Below are positions 1 to 9,589 of a stretch of DNA of 64,000 nucleotides, one piece after another (the stretch's first letter is position 1; each line of letters opens with the position of its first letter). Origin of the DNA: Mycobacterium avium subsp. avium (GTDB lineage Bacteria; Actinomycetota; Actinomycetes; Mycobacteriales; Mycobacteriaceae); NCBI RefSeq assembly GCF_009741445.1, contig NZ_CP046507.1, positions 3,658,001 through 3,722,000 of the forward strand, given 5' to 3'. The position numbers and the translations under genes are program-made. The notes beneath the pieces were generated by a model. The model ran no database searches, had not been told where the DNA came from, and was given only the letters and a program-made list of their open reading frames with translations.

Positions 1-429
1 CGGGGCGTCGGGCCGGTCCGGGTGGGTCGGCGGGAACCAGTCGACCCACTCGCCGTCGACCTGCATCCGCGATCGCGGCGACGTGGAAGCCGAGTTGACG
101 CCGCCGGCGATGACCAGTTGATCCATTCCGGCGCGCACGCTGGCCGCGGCGCTCTGTACGGCCGCCTGACCCGCCGCGCAGTGCCGGTTGTTGGCCAGGC
201 CGGGCACCTGGGTCAGCCCCGCTGTGATGGCCGCGTGGCGGGCCAGCACGCCGCCGCCGTAGAGGCCCTCGCCCAGGATCACGTCGTCGACCTGGGTCGG
301 GTCGATATCCTTCACCGCTTCGCTGACGACGTGGTGGGCCAGATCGAATGCGCTGGTGTCTCGCAGGGTGCCCTTGCGGGCGGTTCCGATGGGTGTGCGC
401 AGCGCGGACACGATGACGGCTTCAGCCAC
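1..429 (-). CDS. thiolase (acetyl-CoA acetyltransferase family), 3' part cut by window edge
   Basis: Only the first 143 codons lie in the window. The N-terminus (VAEAVIVSALRTPIGTARKG) is the standard thiolase opening, and the acylated cysteine sits in NRHCAAGQAAVQSA at about residue 84. Thiolases cleave 3-ketoacyl-CoA with CoA, the last step of beta-oxidation, or condense acyl-CoAs in reverse. The GTG start has a GGAGAA ribosome site close upstream. A 17-bp palindrome at 484-500 lies 55 bp upstream and is probably the operator. The neighbouring acyl-CoA genes suggest that it ends a catabolic route. The family call is firm; the substrate is unknown. Confidence 0.9.
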   Translation of the reverse strand, partial: MAEAVIVSALRTPIGTARKGTLRDTSAFDLAHHVVSEAVKDIDPTQVDDVILGEGLYGGGVLARHAAITAGLTQVPGLANNRHCAAGQAAVQSAAASVRAGMDQLVIAGGVNSASTSPRSRMQVDGEWVDWFPPTHPDRPDAP

Positions 430-483
430 AGTCTTCTCCAGTTCAACCAGCAGGTGCAGCGCCCGTGCGCCATCCGCACCTCA

Positions 484-500
484 CGAGAATATTATTCTCG
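484..500. promoter_or_regulatory. palindromic operator CGAGAATATTATTCTCG upstream of the thiolase gene
   Basis: This is a perfect 8+1+8 inverted repeat between the thiolase start (429) and the end of the phenolic acid decarboxylase gene (549). Its core GAGAATA-N-TATTCTC recurs at 6477-6491, upstream of two more genes of the same catabolic cluster. The length and symmetry are typical of a TetR- or GntR-family dimer site. No regulator for it is visible nearby. Confidence 0.7.
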
Positions 501-548
501 CAGCAGGAGAGCGTCAGTTGCAACCAGCGCGGGGTGGCGGCCGGCGGG

Positions 549-2044
<1,496 letters not shown>

Positions 2045-2049
2045 TCGAC

Positions 2050-2814
2050 TCAGTTCTTGTCCGCCAGTTTGGTGACGATCGACCGGAAATCCTCGGTGAC
2101 GAACGACTGGCTCTCGGCCGACAACGCATAGTCCAGACTGGCCAGCACGGCCCGCTCCAGATGGATGTTGAGCACCCGCTTGGTGCTTTCCACCGCCTGC
2201 TGCGGCAGCTCCAAAATCTTTTTGGCGCAGGCGATTGCCTCGGCGACGGGATCGTCGGCCACGTGATTGGCCAACCCGAGCTCGACGGCGCGCTGCGCGC
2301 TGATCCGGGTGCCGGTCAGCGCGTACTCCTTGGCCAGCAACAGGCTGATGTGCAGCGGCCAGGTCAACGGCCCACCGTCGGCGGCCACCAGACCCACCTG
2401 CACATGCGGGTCGGCCAGGTAGGCGTTCTCGGCGATGTAGACGATGTCGCTCAGCGCCACCAGGCTGCAGCCCAGCCCTACCGCGGGGCCATTGACGGCC
2501 GCCACCACCGGAATCCGGCAGCGCGCCATGCCGAGCACGATCTCGCGCCCGTCCCGGATGGTCTTGGCACGCAGGTCGGCGTCGGCGGACAGCTCCTTGA
2601 GATACCCGAAATCGCCGCCCGCCGAAAAAGCCCGGCCGGCACCGGTGATCACGGCGGCACGCGCGGTGGGGTCATCGGTCAACCGCTGCCACAGCCGCGC
2701 CAGCCCCACGTGCAGGTCGTCGTTGACCGAGTTGAGCGAGTCCGGCCGGTTCAGCGTGATGATGCGCAGCGCACCGTCGGCCCGGACATCGATTTCGGTA
2801 GGCATGTCGTACAC
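2050..2814 (-). CDS. enoyl-CoA hydratase/isomerase family protein
   Basis: The 254-residue crotonase-fold protein has the oxyanion-hole segments GAGRAFSAGGDF and NGPAVGLGCSLVALSDIVY and the C-terminal EAIACAKKILELPQQA region. These enzymes hydrate or isomerise enoyl-CoA thioesters. I chose the GTG at 2814 because AAAGGAG lies six bases upstream; the in-frame ATG at 2805 would be too far from it. The first catalytic-type acidic residue of true hydratases is not obvious (SDIVYIAENAYLADPHVQVGL), so isomerase or hydrolase activity is possible. Downstream of the dehydrogenases on the same strand, it is separated from them by the 57-bp repeat block. Confidence 0.88.
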   Translation of the reverse strand: MYDMPTEIDVRADGALRIITLNRPDSLNSVNDDLHVGLARLWQRLTDDPTARAAVITGAGRAFSAGGDFGYLKELSADADLRAKTIRDGREIVLGMARCRIPVVAAVNGPAVGLGCSLVALSDIVYIAENAYLADPHVQVGLVAADGGPLTWPLHISLLLAKEYALTGTRISAQRAVELGLANHVADDPVAEAIACAKKILELPQQAVESTKRVLNIHLERAVLASLDYALSAESQSFVTEDFRSIVTKLADKN

Positions 2815-2829
2815 GTCAGACTCCTTTAG

Positions 2830-3050
2830 ATGGTCGTGACCCGCTTCACCCGGGCTCCGCCCGCGCTCGCGATCACTCCTTGTTTCATGGTCGTGACCCG
2901 CTTCACCCGGGCTTCGCCCACGCTCGCGATCACTCCTTGTTTAATGGTCGTGACCCGCTTCACCCGGGCTTCGCCCACGCTCGCGATCACTCCTTGTTTA
3001 ATGGTCGTGACCCGCTTCACCCGGGCTTCGCCCGCGCTCGCGATCACTCC
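2830..3050. repeat. 57-bp tandem repeat, nearly four copies
   Basis: Units begin at 2830, 2887, 2944 and 3001, and the last stops after 50 bases. They differ at only a few positions (gctCcg/gctTcg, cccGcg/cccAcg, tttC/ttta). Each unit is 19 codons, so reading frames stay open on both strands without looking like real protein. The block sits exactly between the stop of the acyl-CoA dehydrogenase (3050) and the start of the enoyl-CoA hydratase (2814), and reads through the operon. It resembles mycobacterial intergenic VNTR/MIRU-type repeats in position and size; the class assignment is inference. Confidence 0.9.
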
Positions 3051-4132
3051 TACAATCCCAAGATCCGTGAAGCGATGATGTTCTTCTGTATTTGTGATGT
3101 CCCGCCCATGACGCTTTGCGCCCGGCTGTACAGGTAGGCGCTGAGCAGATCGGGGTCCCGGGTGCCCGCGACGGCCAGCGCGGCATGGCCGACGGATTGT
3201 TCGACCCAGGTCATCAGCAGCTTGTCAAGCGATCCCTCGGGCCCGTGCGACACGCCGTCCAGCTGCTCGGACAGCCGTCGCCGGACGTGATGCGTGAGCA
3301 TCTCCGATTGCACTGCCGCCCAAGCTAATTCCTCGCACACCGGGCCGTCGGTGCGCGCGTACAGGCTGCGGACGATCTTGCCGTAGCGGGCCGCATACCC
3401 CAGCGTGGAGGGCTCGCGTTCGTGTCCGACCACCGTCATGGCCACCGCCCACCCGTCCCCGGGGGCACCGACCATCCGGTCCGCGGGAACCTTGGCGCCG
3501 TCGAAGAACACCTGACCGAATTCGTTGGTCACCCCGTTGATCATGCGGAGCGGACGCTGTTGTACGCCAGGCTGTTTCATCTCGAGGATGAACGCCGACA
3601 GGCCGCGGTGACGCTTGGCCTGCGGATCGGTGCGGGCCAGCAGCAGACACCAGTCGGCGACATCGGAGTAACTGGTCCAGATCTTGTGCCCGTCGACGAC
3701 GTAGGTGTCGCCCTCCAGCCGGGCGGTGGTGGTCAGCGACGCCAGGTCCGAACCGGCGCCCGGCTCGCTGAAGCCCTGACACCAGCGCTCGGTGCCATTG
3801 ATGATGCCGGGCAGGAAGCGCCGGCGCAGTTCGTCGCTGGCGTGCCGGCCGATGCCGTAGATCAGATAGCCCACGCTGGGCCGCGGCGGCGCCCCGGCCC
3901 GGGCCAGTTCCTCGTCCACGATGACGTCGTACACCGGCGCCAGCTCCTGGCCGCCGTACTCGCGGGGCCACGACAACCCGAAGAAGCCCTCGCGGTACAG
4001 GGCCTGGTGCCACTCGGCCTGCCGGGCCCAGTAGTCGTCACCGGAACTGGCAAACTCCTTGGCGTGCACCGAAAGCCAAGAGCGCAGCCGCTCCCGGAAG
4101 GCGGCCTCGTCGGGTGAATCACGAAAGTCCAA
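3050..4132 (-). CDS. acyl-CoA dehydrogenase, FadE type (first subunit)
   Basis: The 360-residue flavoprotein has the ACAD signature WCQGFSEPGAGSDLA near residue 130, the FAD/substrate segment HKIWTSYSDVADWCLLLART and the C-terminal GGTSQIQKNIIASRILGL. It oxidises an acyl-CoA to the 2,3-enoyl-CoA. The start is a TTG at 4132 with AAGGAGA seven bases upstream, and it overlaps the end of the next dehydrogenase gene by 14 bases. Paired, overlapping fadE genes of unequal length in mycobacteria usually encode alpha2beta2 heterotetramers that act on ring- or side-chain-bearing CoA esters, so this is probably one half of such a pair. Confidence 0.92.
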   Translation of the reverse strand: MDFRDSPDEAAFRERLRSWLSVHAKEFASSGDDYWARQAEWHQALYREGFFGLSWPREYGGQELAPVYDVIVDEELARAGAPPRPSVGYLIYGIGRHASDELRRRFLPGIINGTERWCQGFSEPGAGSDLASLTTTARLEGDTYVVDGHKIWTSYSDVADWCLLLARTDPQAKRHRGLSAFILEMKQPGVQQRPLRMINGVTNEFGQVFFDGAKVPADRMVGAPGDGWAVAMTVVGHEREPSTLGYAARYGKIVRSLYARTDGPVCEELAWAAVQSEMLTHHVRRRLSEQLDGVSHGPEGSLDKLLMTWVEQSVGHAALAVAGTRDPDLLSAYLYSRAQSVMGGTSQIQKNIIASRILGL

Positions 4133-5024
4133 GATCGATCTCCTTCAACGCGACCGGCCACAGCTCGGTCGAGGTCAGGGCCCGGCGCAGGTAGACGTGC
4201 GCCGCGCACTCCCAGGTGTTGCCGATACCGCCGTGCACCTGAATCGCCGTCTCACAGACCGTTCGGGCGGCACGCGCACAGTAGACCTTGGCGATCTGGG
4301 CCGCCCGGATGGCCTCGGCGGGTGCCAGCGCGTCCACCGCCCACGCGGCGTGCCGGGCCACGCTGATCGAACCCTCGATCAGCGCAAGGCTTTCCGCCAG
4401 CAGGTGCGCGATGGCTTGATACGACCCGATCGGATTACCGTACTGCTCACGGATTTTCGCGTAGTCGCAGGCCAGCGCGTGCGCGCCCCGGGCGACGCCG
4501 ACCAGGTCGGCCGTCGTGGTGACCAGCGCCAGCGCCCGCCACTGCCCGGCCACGTCGGAACCCACCTCCCCCAGTGTCTCCGGAGCGCCCACCGTCGTCG
4601 CGTCGGCCCGGGTCAGGTCGACGTTGTCCGGCGCGGGCTGCACATCGACGGCCAGGACCGCGCCACCCGACAGCGAGACGGCGCGCCGAGCGCCCCGGGC
4701 ATCGACCGCCCGATCGTCGACGGCCACCGTCGTCGCCGCCGCGTCGGCGCCGACGTGGCGGAGCAGGTCGTCGGCGAGCGCCGGACCCAGAAACGGCGTG
4801 TCGACCAGCCGGCGGCCGAATTCCTCGGCCACGATGGCCACTTCGACACCCGAGGCGCCGTCGGAGCGCAACGACCGCCAGCCGGACATCTCGATCTGCT
4901 TGTCCAGCCGGCTGATTCGGCCCTGGTCGTCGAGATCCTGCACCGTTGCCGGGCCGAGGTCGTCGGCCAGCTTGGCGGCGGCATCACGCAATTGCTGTTG
5001 TTCAGCTGTCAGACGTACATCCAT
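4119..5024 (-). CDS. acyl-CoA dehydrogenase, FadE type (second, short subunit)
   Basis: The 301-residue protein keeps the ACAD N-terminal helix region (MDVRLTAEQQQLRDAAAKLA) and the C-terminal FAD-binding QVHGGIGNTWECAAHVYLRR, but lacks most of the middle beta-domain signature. That makes it much shorter than a stand-alone dehydrogenase (about 380 residues). This fits the non-catalytic or accessory partner in a heterotetrameric FadE pair with the 3050-4132 product. The ATG at 5024 is preceded by AAGGAG, and its coding region overlaps the acyl-CoA synthetase stop by 23 bases, indicating translational coupling in one operon read leftward from about 6.4 kb. Confidence 0.88.
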   Translation of the reverse strand: MDVRLTAEQQQLRDAAAKLADDLGPATVQDLDDQGRISRLDKQIEMSGWRSLRSDGASGVEVAIVAEEFGRRLVDTPFLGPALADDLLRHVGADAAATTVAVDDRAVDARGARRAVSLSGGAVLAVDVQPAPDNVDLTRADATTVGAPETLGEVGSDVAGQWRALALVTTTADLVGVARGAHALACDYAKIREQYGNPIGSYQAIAHLLAESLALIEGSISVARHAAWAVDALAPAEAIRAAQIAKVYCARAARTVCETAIQVHGGIGNTWECAAHVYLRRALTSTELWPVALKEIDLGLS

Positions 5025-6405
5025 GGCGCTCCTTCAGCACTCGGCGCAGCACCTTGCCCGAAGGCAGGCGGGGGATTTCGGGCACGACCACCACTCGGCT
5101 CAGATGTTTGTAGGACGCCAGCTTTTGGCGCACCAGGGCGGTCAACTCGGTCACGTCCACCGGTGCGGACACCGCGACCGCGGCGACGACGGCTTCGCCG
5201 TTGAGCCCGTCGGGCACGCCGAACACCGCGCAGTCCGCGACGGCGGGATGCCCCTGCAGCACCGCCTCGATCTCGGCCGGCGCCACCTGGAAGCCGCGCA
5301 CCTTGATCATCTCCTTGAGACGGTCGGTGATGCGCAGCCACCCGCCGGTGTCCAGCCAGCCGGCGTCTCCGGTCCGGTACCACCCGTCGCGGATCGCCTC
5401 GCCCGTCGCCTCGCCCGGCAGATAGCCGGCCATCAGCGACGCCGACCGGGCCTGTATCTCACCGACCTCGCCCGCTCCGGCCGGCTCGCCGCTCGCGAGC
5501 GAGACGACCCGCACCTCGACGCCGGGCACCGGCCGTCCGACGGTGTCCAGCCGCGCGTCCTCGATCGGATTACACGCGATCACCGGCAATTCCGTGGTCC
5601 CGTAGGCGGGCAGCCAACCCACCCCGGTGCGCCGGGTCACCGTCTGGGCGACCTCAGCGTTGACGGGAGTTGCCCCCCACACGATGTAGCGCAGCGAGGA
5701 CAGGTCATAGGACTCGAGATCCGGATGGGAGGCGATGGCCAGTGCGATCGGCGCCACCGCCATTTCGACTGTGATGCGGTCACTTTCGATGTGGTGCAAC
5801 ACCTTGTCGATGTCGAAGCGGGGGTGCAGCCGCACGCAGGCGCCGGTCTTGAGCGCGGTCAGCAGATTCAGCAGGCCCAGGATGTGCGACGGCGGCGTCG
5901 CCACCTGGATTCGGTCGCGGCGTGTCAGCCGCAGCGCCTCGCGCCAGTGCCGCACCGCCTCGTCGAGCGAGGCGTGGGTGTGCCGGACGGCCTTCGGCAG
6001 GCCGGTGGTGCCGGAGCTGAACACCAGCACCGCGTCGCCGGCGCGCGGCGGTGCACCGGCCGTCGGCTGCGCGGGCGGGACCGGCTCGTCCAGGTGCAGC
6101 ATCGGCATCAGGCCGGCCAGCACCGGATGGTCCCCGACGGCGTGCCCGGGATCGGTCAACGCGAGCGCATGCTCGACCTCGTCGCGCTTCCACGCCGGGC
6201 TGATGAGCACGGCCGTGGCGGCCAACCGCCAGATGGCGAGCAGCACGGCCAGGAATTCGGGCCGGTTGGAGGTCATCACCGCGACCCGTCGACCGGCCGT
6301 GACACCGTCTTTGGCCAGCGCGGCGGCCCAGCCGTCGGCCAATGCGTCGAGTTCGGGCACGCTGAATCGCCGTTCCTCGAACACGAGCGCTGCCGGCTCG
6401 GTCAC
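5002..6405 (-). CDS. acyl-CoA synthetase (AMP-binding, FadD-like)
   Basis: The 467-residue adenylate-forming enzyme has the P-loop-like LVFSSGTTGLPKAVRHTH, the AYGTTELP core motif, the hinge GWYRTGDAGWLDTGGWLRITDR and the C-terminal lysine segment LPSGKVLRR. It should activate a carboxylic acid with ATP and CoA, feeding the downstream dehydrogenases. I chose the GTG at 6405 because AAGGA precedes it and because longer starts would run through the operator at 6477-6491. It is first in an operon with the two acyl-CoA dehydrogenases and probably the enoyl-CoA hydratase. The substrate is not predictable from sequence; an aromatic or branched acid is possible. Confidence 0.92.
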   Translation of the reverse strand: MTEPAALVFEERRFSVPELDALADGWAAALAKDGVTAGRRVAVMTSNRPEFLAVLLAIWRLAATAVLISPAWKRDEVEHALALTDPGHAVGDHPVLAGLMPMLHLDEPVPPAQPTAGAPPRAGDAVLVFSSGTTGLPKAVRHTHASLDEAVRHWREALRLTRRDRIQVATPPSHILGLLNLLTALKTGACVRLHPRFDIDKVLHHIESDRITVEMAVAPIALAIASHPDLESYDLSSLRYIVWGATPVNAEVAQTVTRRTGVGWLPAYGTTELPVIACNPIEDARLDTVGRPVPGVEVRVVSLASGEPAGAGEVGEIQARSASLMAGYLPGEATGEAIRDGWYRTGDAGWLDTGGWLRITDRLKEMIKVRGFQVAPAEIEAVLQGHPAVADCAVFGVPDGLNGEAVVAAVAVSAPVDVTELTALVRQKLASYKHLSRVVVVPEIPRLPSGKVLRRVLKERHGCTSDS

Positions 6406-6476
6406 GTCCCGTCCTTCCCTGACAGGCCGGGCAGACCCGACATCCATACAGTCTTGAGAAGATGCTATCGCTCCGT

Positions 6477-6491
6477 GAGAATAGTATTCTC
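6477..6491. promoter_or_regulatory. palindromic operator GAGAATAGTATTCTC in a divergent promoter
   Basis: This is a perfect 7+1+7 inverted repeat sharing its core with the palindrome at 484-500. It lies between the leftward acyl-CoA synthetase gene (start 6405) and the rightward ferredoxin gene (start 6503). A TATACT -10 hexamer at 6492-6497 abuts its right edge and is spaced for transcription beginning at or near the ATG at 6503, so a bound protein would block that promoter. One regulator probably controls both directions. Confidence 0.72.
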
Positions 6492-6502
6492 TATACTGAA
6501 GA

Positions 6503-6868
6503 ATGCAAGTACGGGAGGGGGCGGTCAAAGTGACGGTCACCCGGATCATCGAGGAGACCCCACGGGTGACAGATCCGGCAACCAACGGCTCGAGCGCCGG
6601 AACGGTGACGATTCATCTGGACCGCAAGAAGGTCTCGGTGCCCATGGTGCCCGGCGAGACCCTGCTGGAGACCGCGCGGCGGGCCGGGCTGGAACCGCCG
6701 TTCAGCTGCGAGGCCGGCAACTGCGGCACGTGTATGGCCAAGCTCGAAGAGGGCCACGCGACCATGCGGGCCAACGACGCGCTGGAACCCGACGAAGTCG
6801 CCGAGGGCTACATTCTGACGTGCCAGGGCGTTCCGGACACGGACTCGGTCACGGTGCGCTACGAGTAG
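6503..6868 (+). CDS. 2Fe-2S ferredoxin (plant type)
   Basis: The 121-residue protein carries the plant-type cluster ligands CEAGNCGTC at about residues 70-78 and the distal Cys in LTCQG, inside a beta-grasp fold (VTIHLDRKKVSVPMVPGETLLETARRAG). It would carry electrons for an oxygenase or dehydrogenase. The N-terminal 35 residues are an extension beyond the domain. The ATG at 6503 lies about five bases past a TATACT hexamer, so the message may be leaderless; a GTG at 6530 is an alternative start. It is first gene of a rightward unit with the DUF4286 and amidohydrolase genes. No cognate reductase or oxygenase is adjacent. Confidence 0.9.
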   Translation: MQVREGAVKVTVTRIIEETPRVTDPATNGSSAGTVTIHLDRKKVSVPMVPGETLLETARRAGLEPPFSCEAGNCGTCMAKLEEGHATMRANDALEPDEVAEGYILTCQGVPDTDSVTVRYE

Positions 6869-6885
6869 CCAGAGAGGTGGCGGCA

Positions 6886-7200
6886 ATGGCCAAGGGCATC
6901 ATCCTCGTGGAGAGTCGACCCAGTTCGCCTGAGCGGGAACAGGAATACAACACCTGGTACGACGAGGTGCACCTGGGTGAGCTGGTGGCCCTGGACGGAT
7001 TCGTCTCCGCGCGCCGGCTGCGGCCGGTGGACGGCGACGGCCCCTACGTCGCCATCTACGAGATCGAGGGCGACGACCTGCAGGCGATTCTGGACAACAT
7101 GATCGCCAGCGCCGGGCAGCTGCACATGTCGGATGCCCTGCAGCTGGATCCGGCGCCGATCCCACGACTGCTCGAAGTGACCACCGAGTGCGGAGGCTAG
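6886..7200 (+). CDS. DUF4286/EthD-like small protein
   Basis: The 104-residue protein has the pattern EQEYNTWYDEVHLGELVALDGFVSARR followed by PYVAIYEIEGDDLQAILDN. This matches small alpha+beta-barrel (Dabb-like) proteins labelled DUF4286 or EthD-like. Such proteins accompany catabolic oxygenases and dehydrogenases, and some act as small isomerases or decarboxylases; no activity can be assigned here. The ATG at 6886 has an AGAGGTGG ribosome site. It follows the ferredoxin by 17 bases and precedes the amidohydrolase by three, so the three genes form an operon. Confidence 0.78.
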   Translation: MAKGIILVESRPSSPEREQEYNTWYDEVHLGELVALDGFVSARRLRPVDGDGPYVAIYEIEGDDLQAILDNMIASAGQLHMSDALQLDPAPIPRLLEVTTECGG

Positions 7201-7203
7201 CCC

Positions 7204-8469
7204 ATGAAGGCCGATGACCTGATCCTGGTGAGCATCGACGACCACGTCGTCGAGCCGCCGGACATGTTCCTGCGCCACGTGCCCGCCAAATACCGGGACG
7301 AGGCGCCGATCGTCGTCACCGACGACAAGGGCGTCGACCAGTGGATGTACCAGGGCAGGCCGCAGGGCGTCAGCGGACTGAACGCCGTGGTGTCGTGGCC
7401 GGCCGAGGAGTGGGGCCGCGACCCGGCCGGGTTCGCCGAGATGCGGCCCGGCGTCTACGACGTCCACGAGCGGGTGCGGGACATGAACCGCAACGGCATC
7501 CTGGCGTCGATGTGTTTCCCGACGTTCACCGGCTTCTCGGCCCGGCACCTGAACATGCACCGCGAAGAGGTGACGCTGGTGATGGTGTCGGCCTACAACG
7601 ATTGGCACATCGACGAGTGGGCGGGTTCCTATCCCGACCGGTTCATCCCGATCGCCATCTTGCCGACGTGGAATCCCGAGGCGATGTGCGCCGAGATCCG
7701 CCGGGTGGCGGCCAAGGGCTGCCGGGCGGTCACCATGCCGGAATTGCCGCATTTGGAAGGACTTCCGAGCTATCACGACGAGGACTATTGGGGCCCGGTG
7801 TTTCGCACCCTGTCCGAAGAGAACGTGGTGATGTGCCTGCACATCGGCACCGGGTTCGGGGCGATCAGCATGGCCCCCAACGCGCCGATCGACAACATGA
7901 TCATCCTGGCCACCCAGGTCTCGGCGATGTGCGCCCAGGACCTGCTGTGGGGTCCGGCCATGCGCAACTACCCCGACCTGAAATTCGCCTTCTCCGAAGG
8001 CGGTATCGGCTGGATTCCGTTCTACTTGGACCGCAGCGACCGGCACTACAGCAACCAGAAATGGCTGCGCCGCGACTTCGGCTCTCAACTGCCCAGCGAG
8101 GTGTTCCGGGAGCACTCGCTGGCCTGCTACGTGACCGACAAGACGTCGCTGAAGCTGCGCCACGAGATCGGCATCGACATCATCGCCTGGGAGTGCGACT
8201 ACCCGCACTCGGACTGCTTCTGGCCGGATGCGCCCGAGCAGGTGCTGGCCGAACTGACCGCCGCCGGCGCCGATGACGCCGACATCAACAAGATCACCTG
8301 GGCGAATGCCTGCCGGTTCTTCAGCTGGGACCCGTTCGCCCGCACGCCCCGCGATCAAGCGACCGTCAAAGCATTGCGCGCCAAGGCTCTTGACGTCGAC
8401 GTGTCCATCCGGTCGCGCGCCGAGTGGGCGCGGCGCTACCACGAGAAGCAGCTGGCGGGGCAGACGTAG
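7204..8469 (+). CDS. amidohydrolase family protein (amidohydrolase_2)
   Basis: The 421-residue TIM-barrel hydrolase opens with LILVSIDDHVVEPPDMFLRH and has the metal- or substrate-binding segments CLHIGTGFG at about residue 218 and AFSEGGIGWIPFYLDR at about residue 260, ending with IAWECDYPHSDCFWPDAPEQ. This arrangement (DxHxxE near the start, a mid-barrel His, a late aspartate in CDYPHSD) is the amidohydrolase_2/ACMSD-like decarboxylase family common in aromatic and steroid degradation clusters of mycobacteria. It lies three bases after the DUF4286 gene. It could decarboxylate or hydrolyse a ring-derived intermediate; the substrate is unknown. Confidence 0.88.
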   Translation: MKADDLILVSIDDHVVEPPDMFLRHVPAKYRDEAPIVVTDDKGVDQWMYQGRPQGVSGLNAVVSWPAEEWGRDPAGFAEMRPGVYDVHERVRDMNRNGILASMCFPTFTGFSARHLNMHREEVTLVMVSAYNDWHIDEWAGSYPDRFIPIAILPTWNPEAMCAEIRRVAAKGCRAVTMPELPHLEGLPSYHDEDYWGPVFRTLSEENVVMCLHIGTGFGAISMAPNAPIDNMIILATQVSAMCAQDLLWGPAMRNYPDLKFAFSEGGIGWIPFYLDRSDRHYSNQKWLRRDFGSQLPSEVFREHSLACYVTDKTSLKLRHEIGIDIIAWECDYPHSDCFWPDAPEQVLAELTAAGADDADINKITWANACRFFSWDPFARTPRDQATVKALRAKALDVDVSIRSRAEWARRYHEKQLAGQT

Positions 8470-8548
8470 GCGAGGCGGGCGCAGCCGCCGCGGGCGCGTG
8501 GCCGCCGCGCGAGTGTGCACTTAGTTTCACGCTCGGCGGCGTGATGCC

Positions 8549-9589
8549 CTACGACTGCGGCAGCTGGGGCGGCGGACGGTACTCGGGCTGGTATCCCGAC
8601 ACGTGGATCGGGCTGCCGACCAGACGGAATTCCCCCGCGGTCACAACGACTTCCGGAGTGGCCTCGAGCGCCTCGGGCAGTGTTCTGACCGCCGCCGCCG
8701 GCACCCCGAGCGGACGCAGCCGCCGTTCCCACCCGGCGGCGCTGTCGGTGGACAGCATCGCGGTGACGACGGCGAGCACCTCGTCGCGGCGGGCCACCCG
8801 CTCCGCCATGGTTTCAAACCCCCCGATACCCGCCTCCGCCGCGAACGACTTCCAGAAGCCGTCGTGGGTGATGAACAGCGCCAGATACCCTTCGGCGGTC
8901 GGAAACAGCTGCGCCGGAACGTAATAGGAGTGCGCCCCGTGTGGGCGGCGCTGCGGCTCGACGCCGCTGTTGAGGTACGCCGACGCGTGGTAGTTCAGCT
9001 GCGACAGCATGACGTCGCGCAGCGACACGTCCACCTGGCCGCCGGTGCCCGAGATGATCTTGGCCAGCAACCCCAGTGCCGCGCACATCCCGGTGGAGTT
9101 GTCGGCCGACGAATAGCCGGGCAGCGTCGGCGGGCCATCCGGGTCGCCGGTCAGCGCGGCGGTGCCCACGCCCGCCTGAACCACGTAGTCGAAGGCCGGA
9201 TCGTCGCCGCCGTACAGCCCGAAACCGGTGATGGCGACGCAGACGATCTTCTCGTTGTGCCGCCGCAGGTCGTCGTAGGTGAGCCGGAGCCGGCGGATCG
9301 CGGACGGTTTCAGGTTCACCAGCAGTGCGTGGGATTCGGCGGAGAGCTCACCCAGCCGACGTTGTCCCGCATCGGAATTGAGGTCCAGGCAGATGCTGGA
9401 CTTGTTGCGGTTGAGGCTGGCGAAGTAGGTGGCGCCGACGCTGCGGGAGATCTCGCCGCCGGCGGGTTCGATCTTGGTGACCTCGGCGCCGAGATCGGCG
9501 AGCAGCATGGTGGAGTACGGGCCCGCCAGCATGGTGCCGACCTCGAGAATACGGATCCCCGCCAACGGCCCGGTGTTGTTGCCGCTCAA
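8549..9589 (-). CDS. CaiB/BaiF (family III) CoA-transferase
   Basis: The 346-residue protein begins GPLAGIRILEVGTMLAGPYSTMLLADLGAEVTKIEP, the family III CoA-transferase signature, and has FDYVVQAGVG near the usual catalytic-aspartate position and the GTGGQVDVSLRDVML segment. These enzymes move CoA between carboxylic acids, or act as racemases or hydratase-like enzymes on CoA esters. The start is taken as the TTG at 9589, overlapping the stop of the LLM oxidoreductase gene by four bases (TTGA). Several ATG or GTG codons further upstream fall inside that gene. It is last gene in the leftward operon with the oxidoreductase and the mutase subunits. Confidence 0.88.
   Translation of the reverse strand: MSGNNTGPLAGIRILEVGTMLAGPYSTMLLADLGAEVTKIEPAGGEISRSVGATYFASLNRNKSSICLDLNSDAGQRRLGELSAESHALLVNLKPSAIRRLRLTYDDLRRHNEKIVCVAITGFGLYGGDDPAFDYVVQAGVGTAALTGDPDGPPTLPGYSSADNSTGMCAALGLLAKIISGTGGQVDVSLRDVMLSQLNYHASAYLNSGVEPQRRPHGAHSYYVPAQLFPTAEGYLALFITHDGFWKSFAAEAGIGGFETMAERVARRDEVLAVVTAMLSTDSAAGWERRLRPLGVPAAAVRTLPEALEATPEVVVTAGEFRLVGSPIHVSGYQPEYRPPPQLPQS

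Noticed and set aside
2830..3050. CRISPR array
   Set aside because: The 57-bp units follow one another directly with no spacers and there are no cas genes, so this is a simple tandem repeat.
4516..7200. A very long rightward open frame of almost 900 codons
   Set aside because: It runs antisense through the acyl-CoA dehydrogenase and synthetase genes. Only its last 104 codons (6886-7200) encode a real protein with a ribosome site.
6859..8520. A 553-codon leftward frame
   Set aside because: It is antisense to the DUF4286 and amidohydrolase genes, is arginine/histidine/glycine-rich, and matches no family; it is a GC-driven shadow.
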